Shown: positions 8,622-21,331 of the stretch, piece after piece
Layout: each line of letters starts with the position of its first letter
Numbering within the stretch: position 1 is the first letter of the stretch
Source of the DNA: an uncultured Eubacteriales bacterium
GTDB lineage: Bacteria > Bacillota > Clostridia > Oscillospirales > CAG-272
Assembly: GCA_948467545.1 (NCBI GenBank)
Contig: CAOKER010000004.1
Coordinates: 62,001 to 126,000, forward strand
Direction: 5' to 3'
Length of the DNA stretch: 64,000 nucleotides
The notes under the pieces: generated by a model
Told to the model about the DNA's origin: nothing
What the model saw: only the letters and a program-made list of their open reading frames with translations
Database searches by the model: none
Made by a program: the position numbers and the translations under genes

Positions 8622-9656
8622 ATGAGCGTTGGAGAAAAATCAGTAGTATTTTTATTAGGTGCAGGATGTAGTTATGATGCCAATGTTCCCATTTCAAAAG
8701 ATATGATTTTTAAATTTGAACAATTGCTTTCTACATCACATAAAGATGATTTATATCCACTATACAAATATGTTAGATACACAATGGAGTACGGTAGTAA
8801 GTTGTATGAACGAAATCAAGATTTTAATATCGAGTCTCTCCTTGTTACGTTGCATGCATTAGCAGAACATAAAAAAACGCACTTGTATCCATTCGTAAAT
8901 GGCTATACGAATGATTTAATTGAGTTGGCTGGAGCACAATTCAAAAATATAAAATCACTTATAAATTTAATTCAAAAGGAATTACCGGGATGGGTAACAC
9001 TTACTACATATAGAAATGCATCGTACTATAAAAATTTCGAGACATTTCAAAAAAGCCTTAATTTTGCTTTGCGTATTTTCTCATTAAACTATGATCTTTG
9101 TTTAGAGAATAATGTGGATTGTAAAGTGGAAACTGGATTCTCAGACGATCACCCTTGGGATGGAAATCGTTTTATGAGAGCAGAAGATGATGAAGAAACT
9201 GCAATTTATTTGTATAAACTTCATGGTTCGATAAATTGGGAAAGAAGCAATGATCAGCTTAGAATATCTCAACAGCAAGGCATTACGCCGGATGTAATTT
9301 TTGGTACAGACATAAAGATGCAGGCGATTGATCCCTATCTATTTTATCTTTATGAATTTAGAAAATATGTTTTAGCTGCTGAAATAATAATCACGATAGG
9401 TTACAGCTTTAACGATACACATATTAATGATCTGATTCGTCAAGCTATGGAGTACAATAAAGAGAAAAAATTGATTTCTGTAAGCCCGGTGACCGATGTT
9501 AACGATGAGATGAATCGAATTAATAGCAGGCTTAAGTTACATGAAAATAACGATAGAATTATTATTGAAAATCAAAAAGCCAAAGAATTTCTGGATAATA
9601 CATTGTCTGTAGAATACATTGGAAACAAATTACCGGAACCTGACTTGCCGTTTTGA
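8622..9656 (+). CDS. SIR2-family effector paired with Argonaute
   Basis: A 344-residue SIR2-fold protein; AAGGGAG lies 8 bases before ATG 8622, 13 bases after the Argonaute stop. Motifs: the NAD-binding GAGCS near residue 13, FSLNYD near 154-159, the catalytic-type His in KLHGSINW near 200, and the IITIGYSFNDTHIN strand near 270. Defence SIR2 domains of this type hydrolyse NAD+ after target recognition and cause abortive infection. The tight linkage to an inactive long Argonaute fits an Argonaute-sensor/SIR2-effector pair. NADase activity is inferred from the family. Confidence 0.85.
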   Translation: MSVGEKSVVFLLGAGCSYDANVPISKDMIFKFEQLLSTSHKDDLYPLYKYVRYTMEYGSKLYERNQDFNIESLLVTLHALAEHKKTHLYPFVNGYTNDLIELAGAQFKNIKSLINLIQKELPGWVTLTTYRNASYYKNFETFQKSLNFALRIFSLNYDLCLENNVDCKVETGFSDDHPWDGNRFMRAEDDEETAIYLYKLHGSINWERSNDQLRISQQQGITPDVIFGTDIKMQAIDPYLFYLYEFRKYVLAAEIIITIGYSFNDTHINDLIRQAMEYNKEKKLISVSPVTDVNDEMNRINSRLKLHENNDRIIIENQKAKEFLDNTLSVEYIGNKLPEPDLPF

Positions 9657-9681
9657 ATTAATTTAAAGGAGGGACAAAACA

Positions 9682-11568
9682 ATGCCTAACAAAATAGATG
9701 GAATGAGCATGGATATAGAACAAACGGAAAAAGAAAAATTAAAGGCTGTATTTCCGCAGTGCTTTGCAGAAGGCAAACTGGACATCGACAAGCTGCTGTC
9801 TCTGTGTGGCGAATACATCGACAACGACTTTGAAAAATACAAGTTCGAGTGGCACGGCAAAGCCGAAAGCCTGCGGCTGGCACAAAAGCGGTCAACGGGA
9901 ACCCTGCGCCCCTGCCCGGAAGAAAGCGTCAACTTTAACGATACGCAGAATCTGTACATAGAGGGCGACAATCTGGAAGTCCTCAAGCTCCTGCAAACCT
10001 CCTATTACCGCAATGTGAAAATGATTTATATCGATCCGCCCTACAACACAGGCAACGATTTTGTGTATGAGGACGATTTTGCCGACCCGATGGCGCGGTA
10101 CAAGGAAGTGACCCAGCAAACCACAAAGAGCAATCCCGAAACGATGGGACGGTATCATACAAACTGGCTGAATATGATGTATCCCCGCCTGCGTCTGGCG
10201 GCGAATCTGTTGCGGGATGATGGCGTGATTTTTATTAGTATTGATGATAATGAAGTTACGAATCTGCGCAAGGTTTGCGATGAGGTTTTTGGTGAAGAAA
10301 ACTTTATAGGTATGTTTACATGGCAGTCAAAAAAAGGTGGCGGCAGTGATAACAACACTGTTGTACGCGACCAAGAATATATTTTATGCTATGGAAAATC
10401 CGTTGCTTCAGGTGGCTTTTTTAATCGAATTTTGATTGAAGCTGAACCATTAGACCGTGAAGATGAACAAGGAAAATATCGTCGTGGACGAGAATTAAAC
10501 AAATGGGGTTCTAACTCGCGCCGCGAAGATAGACCTACTATGTTTTTTCCTATACCGGGTCCAAATGGTGAAGATGTTTATCCAATAAGAAACGATGGAA
10601 TAGAAGGATGCTGGCGTTGGGGTAAAGAGAATATGTTAGCTGCTGTAAAAAACGGCGATGTTGAGTTTTCACCAAGAAATGATGGAACATATATCGTCTA
10701 TGAAAAAATTAGAACTACTGAACCTCGACTTAAACCATATAGAACAATGCTTGAAAATGTTGGTGCTACAGCGGACGGGTCAAAGCTCATCAAAACGATT
10801 TTTGATGAATTAAAAGTATTTGACTTTCCAAAGCCAATTGATTTGATAGAAAAAGTTTTGGAAATGGGCTGTTCTGACAACGACATCATCCTCGATTTCT
10901 TCTCCGGTTCCGCTACAACCGCCCATGCCGTTATGCAGCTTAACGCGGAGGACGGCGGCAATCGCAAATTTATCTGTGTGCAGTTGCCCGAAGTTTGCGA
11001 TGAAAAATCGGAAGCGTATAAAGCGGGCTACAAAAATATTTGTGAAATCGGCAAGGAGCGCATCCGAAGAGCAGGTGCAAAGATTCTTACCGAAACAGAA
11101 GAACAAAACAAGCAAATCCAAATTGGTGAAGAAGAAAAATCTCTACCCGATGTAGGGTTCAAAGTTTTCAAGCTGGATACATCCAACCTGAAAACATGGG
11201 ACAGCACCCCTGTTACAGAAGCGGATATGCAAATCCTGTTTGACCGTATGAACGGCATGATCCACCGCGTAAAATCAGATCGAACCGACATGGATATGAT
11301 TTATGAGATTATGCTGAAATTAGGCGTTCCGCTGACATACAGCGTAAAACAAATTGAAGTAAATGGTAAGACCGCTTATGCAGTAGGTGAGGATTGTCTT
11401 TTGCTCATCTGCCTTGCGGACGATGTAAAACCAGAGGATGTTGAAGCAATGGCTGAATATGCACCGGCAAAGCTGATTATTGCCCGCGACAGCTTCAAAG
11501 ACGACACCGCCATGGCAAACGCCCACTACATCCTGCGGGATCGCGGAATTGAATTGAAATTAGTGTGA
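9682..11568 (+). CDS. mod: Type III restriction-modification methyltransferase
   Basis: A 628-residue beta-class adenine-N6 DNA methyltransferase. Catalytic motif IV is DPPYNTGNDF (near residue 118) and the SAM-binding motif follows as DFFSGSATTAHA (near 405), the order expected for type III Mod. The long stretch between the two carries the target-recognition domain, with more AT-rich codon use between about 10300 and 10850, as expected for an exchangeable TRD. AAAGGAGGG precedes the ATG. It methylates the recognition site and forms a complex with Res, whose gene lies downstream after two interposed genes. Confidence 0.92.
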   Translation: MPNKIDGMSMDIEQTEKEKLKAVFPQCFAEGKLDIDKLLSLCGEYIDNDFEKYKFEWHGKAESLRLAQKRSTGTLRPCPEESVNFNDTQNLYIEGDNLEVLKLLQTSYYRNVKMIYIDPPYNTGNDFVYEDDFADPMARYKEVTQQTTKSNPETMGRYHTNWLNMMYPRLRLAANLLRDDGVIFISIDDNEVTNLRKVCDEVFGEENFIGMFTWQSKKGGGSDNNTVVRDQEYILCYGKSVASGGFFNRILIEAEPLDREDEQGKYRRGRELNKWGSNSRREDRPTMFFPIPGPNGEDVYPIRNDGIEGCWRWGKENMLAAVKNGDVEFSPRNDGTYIVYEKIRTTEPRLKPYRTMLENVGATADGSKLIKTIFDELKVFDFPKPIDLIEKVLEMGCSDNDIILDFFSGSATTAHAVMQLNAEDGGNRKFICVQLPEVCDEKSEAYKAGYKNICEIGKERIRRAGAKILTETEEQNKQIQIGEEEKSLPDVGFKVFKLDTSNLKTWDSTPVTEADMQILFDRMNGMIHRVKSDRTDMDMIYEIMLKLGVPLTYSVKQIEVNGKTAYAVGEDCLLLICLADDVKPEDVEAMAEYAPAKLIIARDSFKDDTAMANAHYILRDRGIELKLV

Positions 11569-11584
11569 GGATCGGTAACTTAAT

Positions 11585-12283
11585 ATGAATGAAAAACTAA
11601 AAGCAGCAAAAATATCCGCAGCGGCAACCATAATTGCAGCTATTTGCGGTTTAATTGTCGGCGTATTAGGCGCTTTCGGAGCAACAGAAGTGTTGAACAA
11701 TCAAAATGTTGTTACTGTTAATGTAAATGGGCAAGAAGTTTCTGTCTCACCGGATGAGTATCAAAATTTGTATGACAATTTGAAAAAAGAATACGACGAT
11801 TTGCTGCAAAGGTATCAATCTTTGAGTGATAATGTTTCACATGAAGATAATAGCAATGCTGGTAATAGTTCAATTGCCAAAGAAAGCGATTACATAGGAG
11901 ATAAAATCCTTGCATATTACAGTAATTCCTATTATAAAGAATTTGCATTAACAGACGGTGAAACTTTTTCTATGGCTGGCAAAAAGTATATGGTCGGATT
12001 TACAATATGCGCGCAAAGCGGTGCAGAGGCCGTTTACAATTTAGACGGAAAATACGAAACGCTGTCTGGCTTGGTGGGTACTTTAGACGGAATTGGTGAA
12101 AATGCTGTATATTGTATTTACGGCGATGGAGTATTATTAACTACCATTGAGGTGATAGGCGCAGCAATACCCCAAGAGTTTAATGTGAATGTAAAAGATG
12201 TAAAACAATTGAGAATAATTTCAACTGGTGATGCGATGCATTATGGACCAAATGTGGGATTTGCAAATGTTATATTGAAATAA
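11585..12283 (+). CDS. Membrane-anchored protein with NPCBM-like domain
   Basis: A 232-residue protein. Residues about 10-35 (AAATIIAAICGLIVGVLGAFGA) form one membrane helix, followed by a coiled-coil-like part (YDNLKKEYDDLLQRYQ). The C-terminal half (YNLDGKYETLSGLVGTLDGIGENAVYCIYGDG and the closing strand NVKDVKQLRII) resembles the NPCBM/NEW2 carbohydrate-binding beta sandwich. It lies 17 bases after mod and before the TIR gene, so it seems to belong to this locus. In defence loci such proteins may be membrane partners or sensors; I cannot show that here. Confidence 0.65.
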   Translation: MNEKLKAAKISAAATIIAAICGLIVGVLGAFGATEVLNNQNVVTVNVNGQEVSVSPDEYQNLYDNLKKEYDDLLQRYQSLSDNVSHEDNSNAGNSSIAKESDYIGDKILAYYSNSYYKEFALTDGETFSMAGKKYMVGFTICAQSGAEAVYNLDGKYETLSGLVGTLDGIGENAVYCIYGDGVLLTTIEVIGAAIPQEFNVNVKDVKQLRIISTGDAMHYGPNVGFANVILK

Positions 12284-12350
12284 AAATAGTATTAGAAGTT
12301 GAGTTGCTGAAGAATATTAAACTGGGTAATGCGAGAAAGGAATCGGCATT

Positions 12351-13172
12351 GTGAGAGATAAAATATTTATTAGTTATAGTCATAAAGATATTGAATATCT
12401 TAAGCGTTTGCAAACGCACTTGACGCCGTTTGAATATGATAATAAGATTGAGTTTTGGGACGATACAAGAATCAATTTCGGCAATCAATGGCGCGCGGAA
12501 ATTGATAAAGCTATACAAGAGACAGTAGTTGCCATTTTGCTGATTACTCCTGATTTTTTGGCTTCTCGGTTTATTACTGAAAATGAATTGACACCTCTTA
12601 TCGATGCGTGTCAAGCAGGAAAAGCAAAGCTCATTCCTGTAATCATAAAACACTCTGTATTTTTAAATTTAGAAAAGTTATGTCAATTTCAAAGTATCAA
12701 TGACCCAAATGAACCGTTATATGGTTTGTCATCCATTGAACAAGATAAACTATGGGTGAAAGTAGCTGTACATGCACGCATGTATTATGAGGAGATGATG
12801 AAAAAAGAAGATATTCAAGAACCTTTGGACGAATGGTTGGAAGAAATATGTAAACGATCAAGGTTTTTGCATAAGAATGATTTGGGACAATATTGTGGGA
12901 TTGTGACAGAAGAACGTGATAATGTTCCCCCGGAGTATCGGTGTTATCGATTGAATAAGCTTGTGCATACGGATGAAGAACCCATCGAGGGAGAATCCCA
13001 CTGGATTTTTTATCGTGCGAATCAGTTTAAGGATCTTTCTAAAAACGATAAAATTTTGTTTTCGATCTATAGTGTTTCAGAATTAAAAAATTGGCAGGAC
13101 GGGCTGGAAAATGCCCGCAACATTTATCCGTCTGAATTGTTTTTATTAAAAGACCTGAAAAAAAGAAGGTGA
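12351..13172 (+). CDS. TIR-domain protein within type III RM locus
   Basis: A 273-residue protein starting at GTG with AAAGGAA upstream. Residues 1-125 form a TIR domain: KIFISYSHKD (first strand and box 1), WDDTRINFGNQW, LLITPDFLASRF and TENELTPL with the likely catalytic Glu. Bacterial TIR domains cleave NAD+ or make signalling nucleotides on infection. The remaining 140 residues (RNVPPEYRCYRLNKLVH region) are not recognised and may be the sensor part. It overlaps or abuts the Res gene (5-bp gap to its ATG), placing it inside the mod-res operon, which is unusual. Confidence 0.8.
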   Translation: MRDKIFISYSHKDIEYLKRLQTHLTPFEYDNKIEFWDDTRINFGNQWRAEIDKAIQETVVAILLITPDFLASRFITENELTPLIDACQAGKAKLIPVIIKHSVFLNLEKLCQFQSINDPNEPLYGLSSIEQDKLWVKVAVHARMYYEEMMKKEDIQEPLDEWLEEICKRSRFLHKNDLGQYCGIVTEERDNVPPEYRCYRLNKLVHTDEEPIEGESHWIFYRANQFKDLSKNDKILFSIYSVSELKNWQDGLENARNIYPSELFLLKDLKKRR

Positions 13173-13177
13173 ACGGA

Positions 13178-16100
13178 ATGAAACTTAAATTCAAAAATCA
13201 AGACTTCCAAACGGATGCGGTAAACGCCGTTGTGAATCTGTTCGCCGGACAGGAAAAGACACACAGTACCTTTTCGGTAGTGGAAGAAAAACAGATTTCA
13301 CTGATGAATGATCTGGGCATCGGTAACGCGCTGTACATAGACGAAAAAGCAATATCCGATAATATGAACGCTGTTCAAAAGAGAAATAAACTTCCCATGT
13401 CGCCGGATGCGACTGACATGCATTTTTGCATCGAAATGGAAACCGGCACGGGCAAGACATATGTGTACACAAAAACAATTTTTGAACTAAACCGCAAATA
13501 CGGATTCACAAAATTCATCATTGTTGTCCCCTCTGTTGCCATTCGCGAGGGTGTATATAAATCCTTTGAAATTACAAAGGAGCATTTCGGTCTGCAATAT
13601 GATAATGTTCCCTGCCGATATTTTATCTATAATTCCGCAAAGCTCTCCGATGTACGGCAGTTTGCTACAAGCGCAAACATTGAGATTATGATTATCAACA
13701 TTGACGCATTCAAAAAGGCGGAAAATATTATCAATCAGGCGCAGGACAAGCTGAACGGTGAAACGGCTATGCGGTATATACAGGATACGCATCCCATCGT
13801 CATTATTGACGAGCCGCAAAGCGTTGACAACACCGTTAAAGCGAAAGAGGCGATTGCTTCACTGAATCCCTTGTGCGTACTGCGCTATTCTGCAACGCAC
13901 AGAGAAAAAATCAATCTGCTTTACCGTTTGACGCCTGTGGACGCTTATCAAATGGGTCTTGTCAAGCAGATTTCCGTTTCCTCCAATCAGGTGTCCGGCG
14001 GATTTAATCAGCCGTATGTGCGGTTAGTGTCCGTATCGAACGATAAGGGATTCCGGGCAAAAGTAGAAATGGATGTGCGGGGAAAGGACGGAACGGTGTC
14101 CCGCAAAACGGTCACAGTCAAACCGGGAGATGATTTGTTTCTGCTCTCCGGTGAGCGCGAGCTTTACGAGGGGTATTCTATTGCCGGAATTGACTGCACA
14201 CCGGAATACGAACATATTGAGTTTTGAAACACCGAGGAAGTCGAACTGGGTAAAGCGATTAGCGATATAGATGAGAATATCGTCAAACGGGCGCAGATTC
14301 GCCGCACTATCGAAGCGCATTTGGACAAGGAATTGCGGTACACAGACAAGGGAATCAAAGTATTGTCGTTATTCTTTATTGATAAGGTTGACAAGTACCG
14401 TCACGAGGACGGCACGCCCGGTATCTATGCGCAGATGTTTGAGGAATGTTATCTTGAATTGCTTGCAAAGCCGAAATATGCACCGATTCGGGAGCGGTTT
14501 GCAGCGGATGTTTCCAAAGTTCACAACGGATATTTCTCTCAGGATAAAAAAGGTCGTTTGAAAGATACCAAAGGCGATACGCTGGCAGACGATGATACTT
14601 ACAATACCATTATGCGCGATAAGGAATGGCTGCTCAGCTTTGAATGCCCGCTTCGGTTTATCTTCTCTCATTCGGCGCTCAAAGAGGGCTGGGATAATCC
14701 CAATGTGTTTCAGGTATGTACATTGATCGATCAGAAATCCACTTTCACCTGCCGTCAAAAAGTAGGGCGAGGGCTCAGACTTTGTGTCAATCAGGATGGC
14801 GAGCGGATTGAGGACAAGAATATCAATATTCTTCATGTCATGGCAAACGAGAGCTTTGCAGAGTTTGCCGATACCCTGCAAAAGGAAATTGAGGACGAAA
14901 CGGGCGTAAAATTCGGCGTATTGCAGCTTGATCTGTTTGCCGGAATGGTTTATGAGGACAAACACGAAGTTGAGCGAACTGTAACACCGGAACAGGTGCA
15001 GCAGATTCTATCTACAGTTGAAACAGTCATGCCGAGCACAGAAAATAAACCTTCTGTTGCTGATGTTCGTCGGGTGCTTTCGGAAAATCAGGTGGAATTT
15101 GCGGCAGAACTTGTACCTGTATTGCCTAAAGTACAGGAGGTATTAGAGCAAAGTAATCCCGAAGAATTTGTAAGTGTTGAATCTTTGCCGACTATTTCTT
15201 ATACCGAAACGGTGACCGAAGAAAAAGAGGTTACCTATGAAGATGCGCAGGAACTGATGGCGCATTTTGAGAGTAAAGGATATATCACCGGATCCGGCAA
15301 GATGAAGGACACCATGAAGAACGCTCTCAAAAGCGGAACACTTGATCTGCCTAAAAAGTATGAAGCAGCAAGACAGCGCTTTGAGAGCATTATCACAAAC
15401 GCCGATCGCAAGCCGCCTGTGCGTGATGCTTCAAAAGATGTAGTGGTGCGCATTAACAAACAGGTTATAATATCACCGGAATTCTTGGAGCTGTGGAGCA
15501 AAATCAAACAAAAAACAGCCTATCGTGTTTCTATTGATACGGATACACTGATTGAAAACGCTGTCAAGGCGCTGAAGGACATGCCTGCCATTCCAAAGAC
15601 GCGGCTTATCTCACAAACAGCCGATATTCATATTGAGAATGCGGGTATCTCACACACCGAACGGGAAATGCGGACAACGGATATTGAAAATTCCTATCAG
15701 TCATTGCCGGATCTGATCACATCGATCAGTGATGAAACGCTACTCACGCCTGCAACAGTAAATGAAATTCTGATCCGCAGCGGACGACTGGGTGATTTTC
15801 TGAATAATCCCGAGACATTTTTGGAGAGAGTTACGGAAATTATTAAGAACAATCGTCATGTGCTGGCAATCGACGGGATTAGCTATATCAAGCTGGATGG
15901 ACAGGAATATTATGCGCAGGAAATTTTTGATACCGAGGAGTTCCTTGCCAATCTTGATCGCAATGCAGTAAAAGTCGATCACAGTGTATATGACTATATC
16001 GTTTATGACAGCAGTTCTATCGAGCGTCCATTTGCCGTAGCGCTTGATAACGATCCCGATGTAAAGATGTTTTTCAAGATCCCAGATCGTTTCAAGATCG

Positions 16101-16327
16101 AAACACCGATCGGAACCTATAACCCCGACTGGGCGGTGTATCTGACAAAGAACGGTGAGGAAAAACTGTACTTTGTTTTGGAAACCAAAGGCAGCAATAG
16201 CTTTATGGATCTTCGAACAAGAGAACAGCTTAAAATACACTGTGGCAAAAAGCACTTTGAGGCGCTGGATAATGAGATTGAACTACAGGTAGCAACAGAT
16301 TGGAATAAATTAAAGTCTACATTGTGA
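13178..16327 (+). pseudogene. res: Type III restriction subunit with in-frame TGA
   Basis: Read through one TGA, this frame encodes 1,049 residues of a type III Res subunit: Walker A EMETGTGKT (near 90), Walker B IIDEPQ (near 211), LRYSATH, a second helicase half (FIFSHSALKEGWDNPNVF, then QKVGRGLRL), and a C-terminal PD-(D/E)xK nuclease (NPDWAV near 982, FVLETKG near 1002). The TGA at 14225-14227 falls after EYEHIEF, with no frame change and the family sequence resuming at once (TEEVELGKAI). As written the product is a 349-residue N-terminal fragment without nuclease, so restriction is probably lost while Mod remains. Translational readthrough or a base error are alternatives. Confidence 0.85.
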
Positions 16328-16343
16328 TAAAAGAGGATTATTA

Positions 16344-18161
16344 ATGAAAGATAAATTCAGTGTGTTAAAAGAATATTTTGGACATGATGCTTACCGTGCT
16401 GGACAGGAACAAATAGTGGATTCCATTCTTTCCGGCAGAGATGTTCTTTGTATTATGCCAACAGGTGCAGGAAAGTCTATTTGCTATCAAGTCCCGGCAT
16501 TGATATTTGAGGGGGTAACTATTGTCGTTTCACCTCTGATATCTCTGATGAAGGATCAGGTCGGTTTTCTTGTACAATCCGGTGTTGCAGCCGCCTATAT
16601 CAACAGTTCTTTGTCACCCAATCAATATGCAAAGGTTCTGCAAAACACGGTTGCCGGAAAATATAAGATCATATATGTAGCTCCTGAGCGTCTTGCAACA
16701 CGAGAATTTTTAAATGTATGCGAAAAAATCAATATTTCTCTGGTTGCGGTAGATGAGGCGCATTGTGTATCACAATGGGGGCAGGACTTCAGACCAAGCT
16801 ATCTGAAAATCACTGAATTTATTTTCTCTCTTTCACACCGCCCGATAGTCGGGGCGTTTACAGCAACTGCTACCGATGAAGTAAAGGCGGATATAGCAAA
16901 AATCTTACAGCTTCATAGTCCGTTTATGATCACTACAGGCTTTGACCGTCCTAATTTATTCTTCGGTGTTGAAAAGCCGAATTCCAAACCGCTCAAACTC
17001 CTCGAATTAGTGAAAGAACGAACCGAAAAATCCGGAATCATATATTGCGCTACAAGAAAAACAGTTGAAGATGTGTGCCTACTGCTCTTGGAAAACGGAT
17101 TTTCTGCAACTAGATATCATGCCGGATTATCAGAGGAGGAACGCAGAATCAATCAGGATGATTTTGTTTATGATCGTAAAACGATTATGGTAGCTACGAA
17201 TGCTTTTGGTATGGGTATCGATAAATCCAATGTGGCATTTGTCATTCATTATAATATGCCGAAAAATATTGAGAGCTACTATCAGGAAGCCGGGAGAGCC
17301 GGACGTGACGATGAAAGCGCTGATTGCATATTGCTGTATGCTCCGCAGGATGTTAGAACCAACCAATTCTTAATTGAGAATACAGAGCCAAATCCGGAGC
17401 TGACTGAGGAGGAGCAAAACATAATTCGTAAACATGATACAGAACGCCTGAAATATATGACATTTTACAGTACGACAAGCGACTGTCTGCGTCATTATAT
17501 ACTTAAATATTTCGGAGAGAAAAGCAGCGCCTATTGCGGAAATTGTTCTCATTGCTTATCGAATTTTGAAACTGTAGATATCACTATAGACGCTCAAAAG
17601 ATATTATCCTGCATAGCAAAGACAGGACAGCGTTTTGGCAAAAAAATGATAATTGATATACTGCGCGGAAGTAAAAATGCACGGCTGTTATCATTCGGTT
17701 TGGACAAACAGTCAACATACGGTCTTATGTCAGATCAAACGGAAAAGAACGTTCGAGATATAATTGATTACCTCGATGAAAAAGGATATATCATTGTTGA
17801 AAACTCTGAGTACCCAGTCTTAAAATTGACTTCGACAAGCTATGATGTTTTGCATGGCAACATTTCTTTGAGGATGAAGATTGTAAGGCAACAGAAGAGA
17901 AAATTAGTAAATACGGATAGTGAAATTAAGCCGCCTATGTTAGACGCGCTCAAACAACTGCGAAAAAAGATTGCATCAAAACAAAATGTACCTGCGTATG
18001 TTGTCTTTTCGGATGCTACGCTTGTGGATATGTGCAAAAAACATCCTCATACTCCGGATGAATTTTTAGGGGTTTCAGGAGTCGGAAAAGCAAAGCTTGA
18101 CAAATATGGAAAAGAATTTATTGATATTATTGTCGAGTTTGATAGCGGAAATGACAATTAA
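16344..18161 (+). CDS. recQ: RecQ-family ATP-dependent DNA helicase
   Basis: A 605-residue RecQ. Motif 0/I: GHDAYRAGQEQ and MPTGAGKSICYQVP; motif II: VDEAHCVSQWGQDFRPSY; motif III: FTATAT; motif VI: QEAGRAGRD. A zinc-binding RQC part follows (CLRHYILKYF, CGNCSHC), then a winged helix, and an HRDC domain ends the protein (VFSDATLVDMCKKHP, FLGVSGVGKAKLDKYG). It unwinds branched DNA 3'-5'. It is complete and lies 16 bp after Res; whether it is part of the RM locus or an independent cargo gene of the island is open. Confidence 0.93.
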   Translation: MKDKFSVLKEYFGHDAYRAGQEQIVDSILSGRDVLCIMPTGAGKSICYQVPALIFEGVTIVVSPLISLMKDQVGFLVQSGVAAAYINSSLSPNQYAKVLQNTVAGKYKIIYVAPERLATREFLNVCEKINISLVAVDEAHCVSQWGQDFRPSYLKITEFIFSLSHRPIVGAFTATATDEVKADIAKILQLHSPFMITTGFDRPNLFFGVEKPNSKPLKLLELVKERTEKSGIIYCATRKTVEDVCLLLLENGFSATRYHAGLSEEERRINQDDFVYDRKTIMVATNAFGMGIDKSNVAFVIHYNMPKNIESYYQEAGRAGRDDESADCILLYAPQDVRTNQFLIENTEPNPELTEEEQNIIRKHDTERLKYMTFYSTTSDCLRHYILKYFGEKSSAYCGNCSHCLSNFETVDITIDAQKILSCIAKTGQRFGKKMIIDILRGSKNARLLSFGLDKQSTYGLMSDQTEKNVRDIIDYLDEKGYIIVENSEYPVLKLTSTSYDVLHGNISLRMKIVRQQKRKLVNTDSEIKPPMLDALKQLRKKIASKQNVPAYVVFSDATLVDMCKKHPHTPDEFLGVSGVGKAKLDKYGKEFIDIIVEFDSGNDN

Positions 18162-18208
18162 CATCTTAAATATAGAACAAAAATATACGCAGGGAGTTAT
18201 TAAAAATC

Positions 18209-19359
18209 ATGACGGAATTTAAATATTCTTCGCTTCTTCAACAAGCGTATAAAAAGTTGAAATCCAGTGTTTTCTTTGATAAAACACAATTGATTCTTCG
18301 TGACAAAATTGTAGAATACGAAGTTTATCCTAAATTTGATTCTCAATTTGAAAAACTATCGCAAAGAATAGAGACGGAAGAATGGGAGGATATCATAAAT
18401 TCCATTGATTTTATATCCTATCCTAAAGCTACTAAGACTGTCTCAGAAAAAGGATTTATCTCAAACTGGAACAACAGTACTACTGAAGTGGATAAACTAC
18501 AGTATTTTTTGGATATGAATGTTGAAGGATATATTTTAGGGGTAGTATGGTTACTTGTTATAGGAAATAAGATAGATAACGAAATTTACGAACATTCATA
18601 TGGTAACCGTATGCGCAAAAATCTTTAAATAAAAATCAAGATGTCGTTATACTAATGCTTGACTTTCAAAGATTTTTTTATCAGGTAGATGTTAGTCAGG
18701 AGGAATTGAATCGCTTTGTCGATACCATTATAAAGGATGAGGATTCCCAATTTAATGAGGAATATAGCGAACTTGTTGTTAGCCTGACACGGTTTATTTG
18801 GAATGTAATTGAAAAGTATAGCGACAGACTTCGGAAGGAAGCCCCAAATCTTATAGAAAATCGCAATGTTTTGCCGATAGGTTTTCACCCGTCCAATGTG
18901 TTGTCAAACTTTGCATTGAGCAAGTTTGACGATGCTTTAATCAATGGGTGGAATCCTATATATTATGGCAGATATGTTGACGATATAATTATTGTTGAAA
19001 AAGTAGAGAAAAATAGTTATATATACAAGGAAGCCAAAGCAGGGAATTTGACTGCTGATGCGGTTATACAGCATTATTTAACCAACTGTAATGCATGGCA
19101 GAAAAAGGATTGCTGCTGTAAAGATAACATAAATAACGGTCTATTATTAATTCCTGAAAATTCTTCCGACAAAATAAATGTAAAAAAATCAAATTCGGAT
19201 AATAGTAAAGAAATTATTTATACAGTGAATTCGGCGTATAATCAATTTAAAAAGTCAAAAATTCTTGTACAGCAAGAAAAAGTTAAAATTTTCTATTTTA
19301 ATTCAGCACAATCTGACGCCCTTCTTTCATGCTTTAAAGAAAAGCTTTATAAAAACAAG
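18209..19359 (+). pseudogene. 5' part of split DRT1-like reverse transcriptase
   Basis: Two frames give the N-terminal and polymerase part of a UG/DRT reverse transcriptase. Frame one (18209-18628) ends IDNEIYEHSYGNRMRKNL; the second resumes upstream of ATG 18655 as NKNQDVVILMLDFQRFFYQVD and continues with LPIGFHPSNVLSNF and the catalytic YYGRYVDDIIIVE. Compared with the family, a stretch between GNR and the first catalytic Asp seems missing, so there is a small deletion plus frameshift near 18610-18630. The coding sequence breaks at CAAG 19356-19359, where a mobile element begins; it continues in frame at 25615. Confidence 0.82.
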
Positions 19360-19395
19360 TGTTTTCGGTTACAAGGAAGTAATTTCCGATTAGGC

Positions 19396-21331
<1,936 letters not shown>

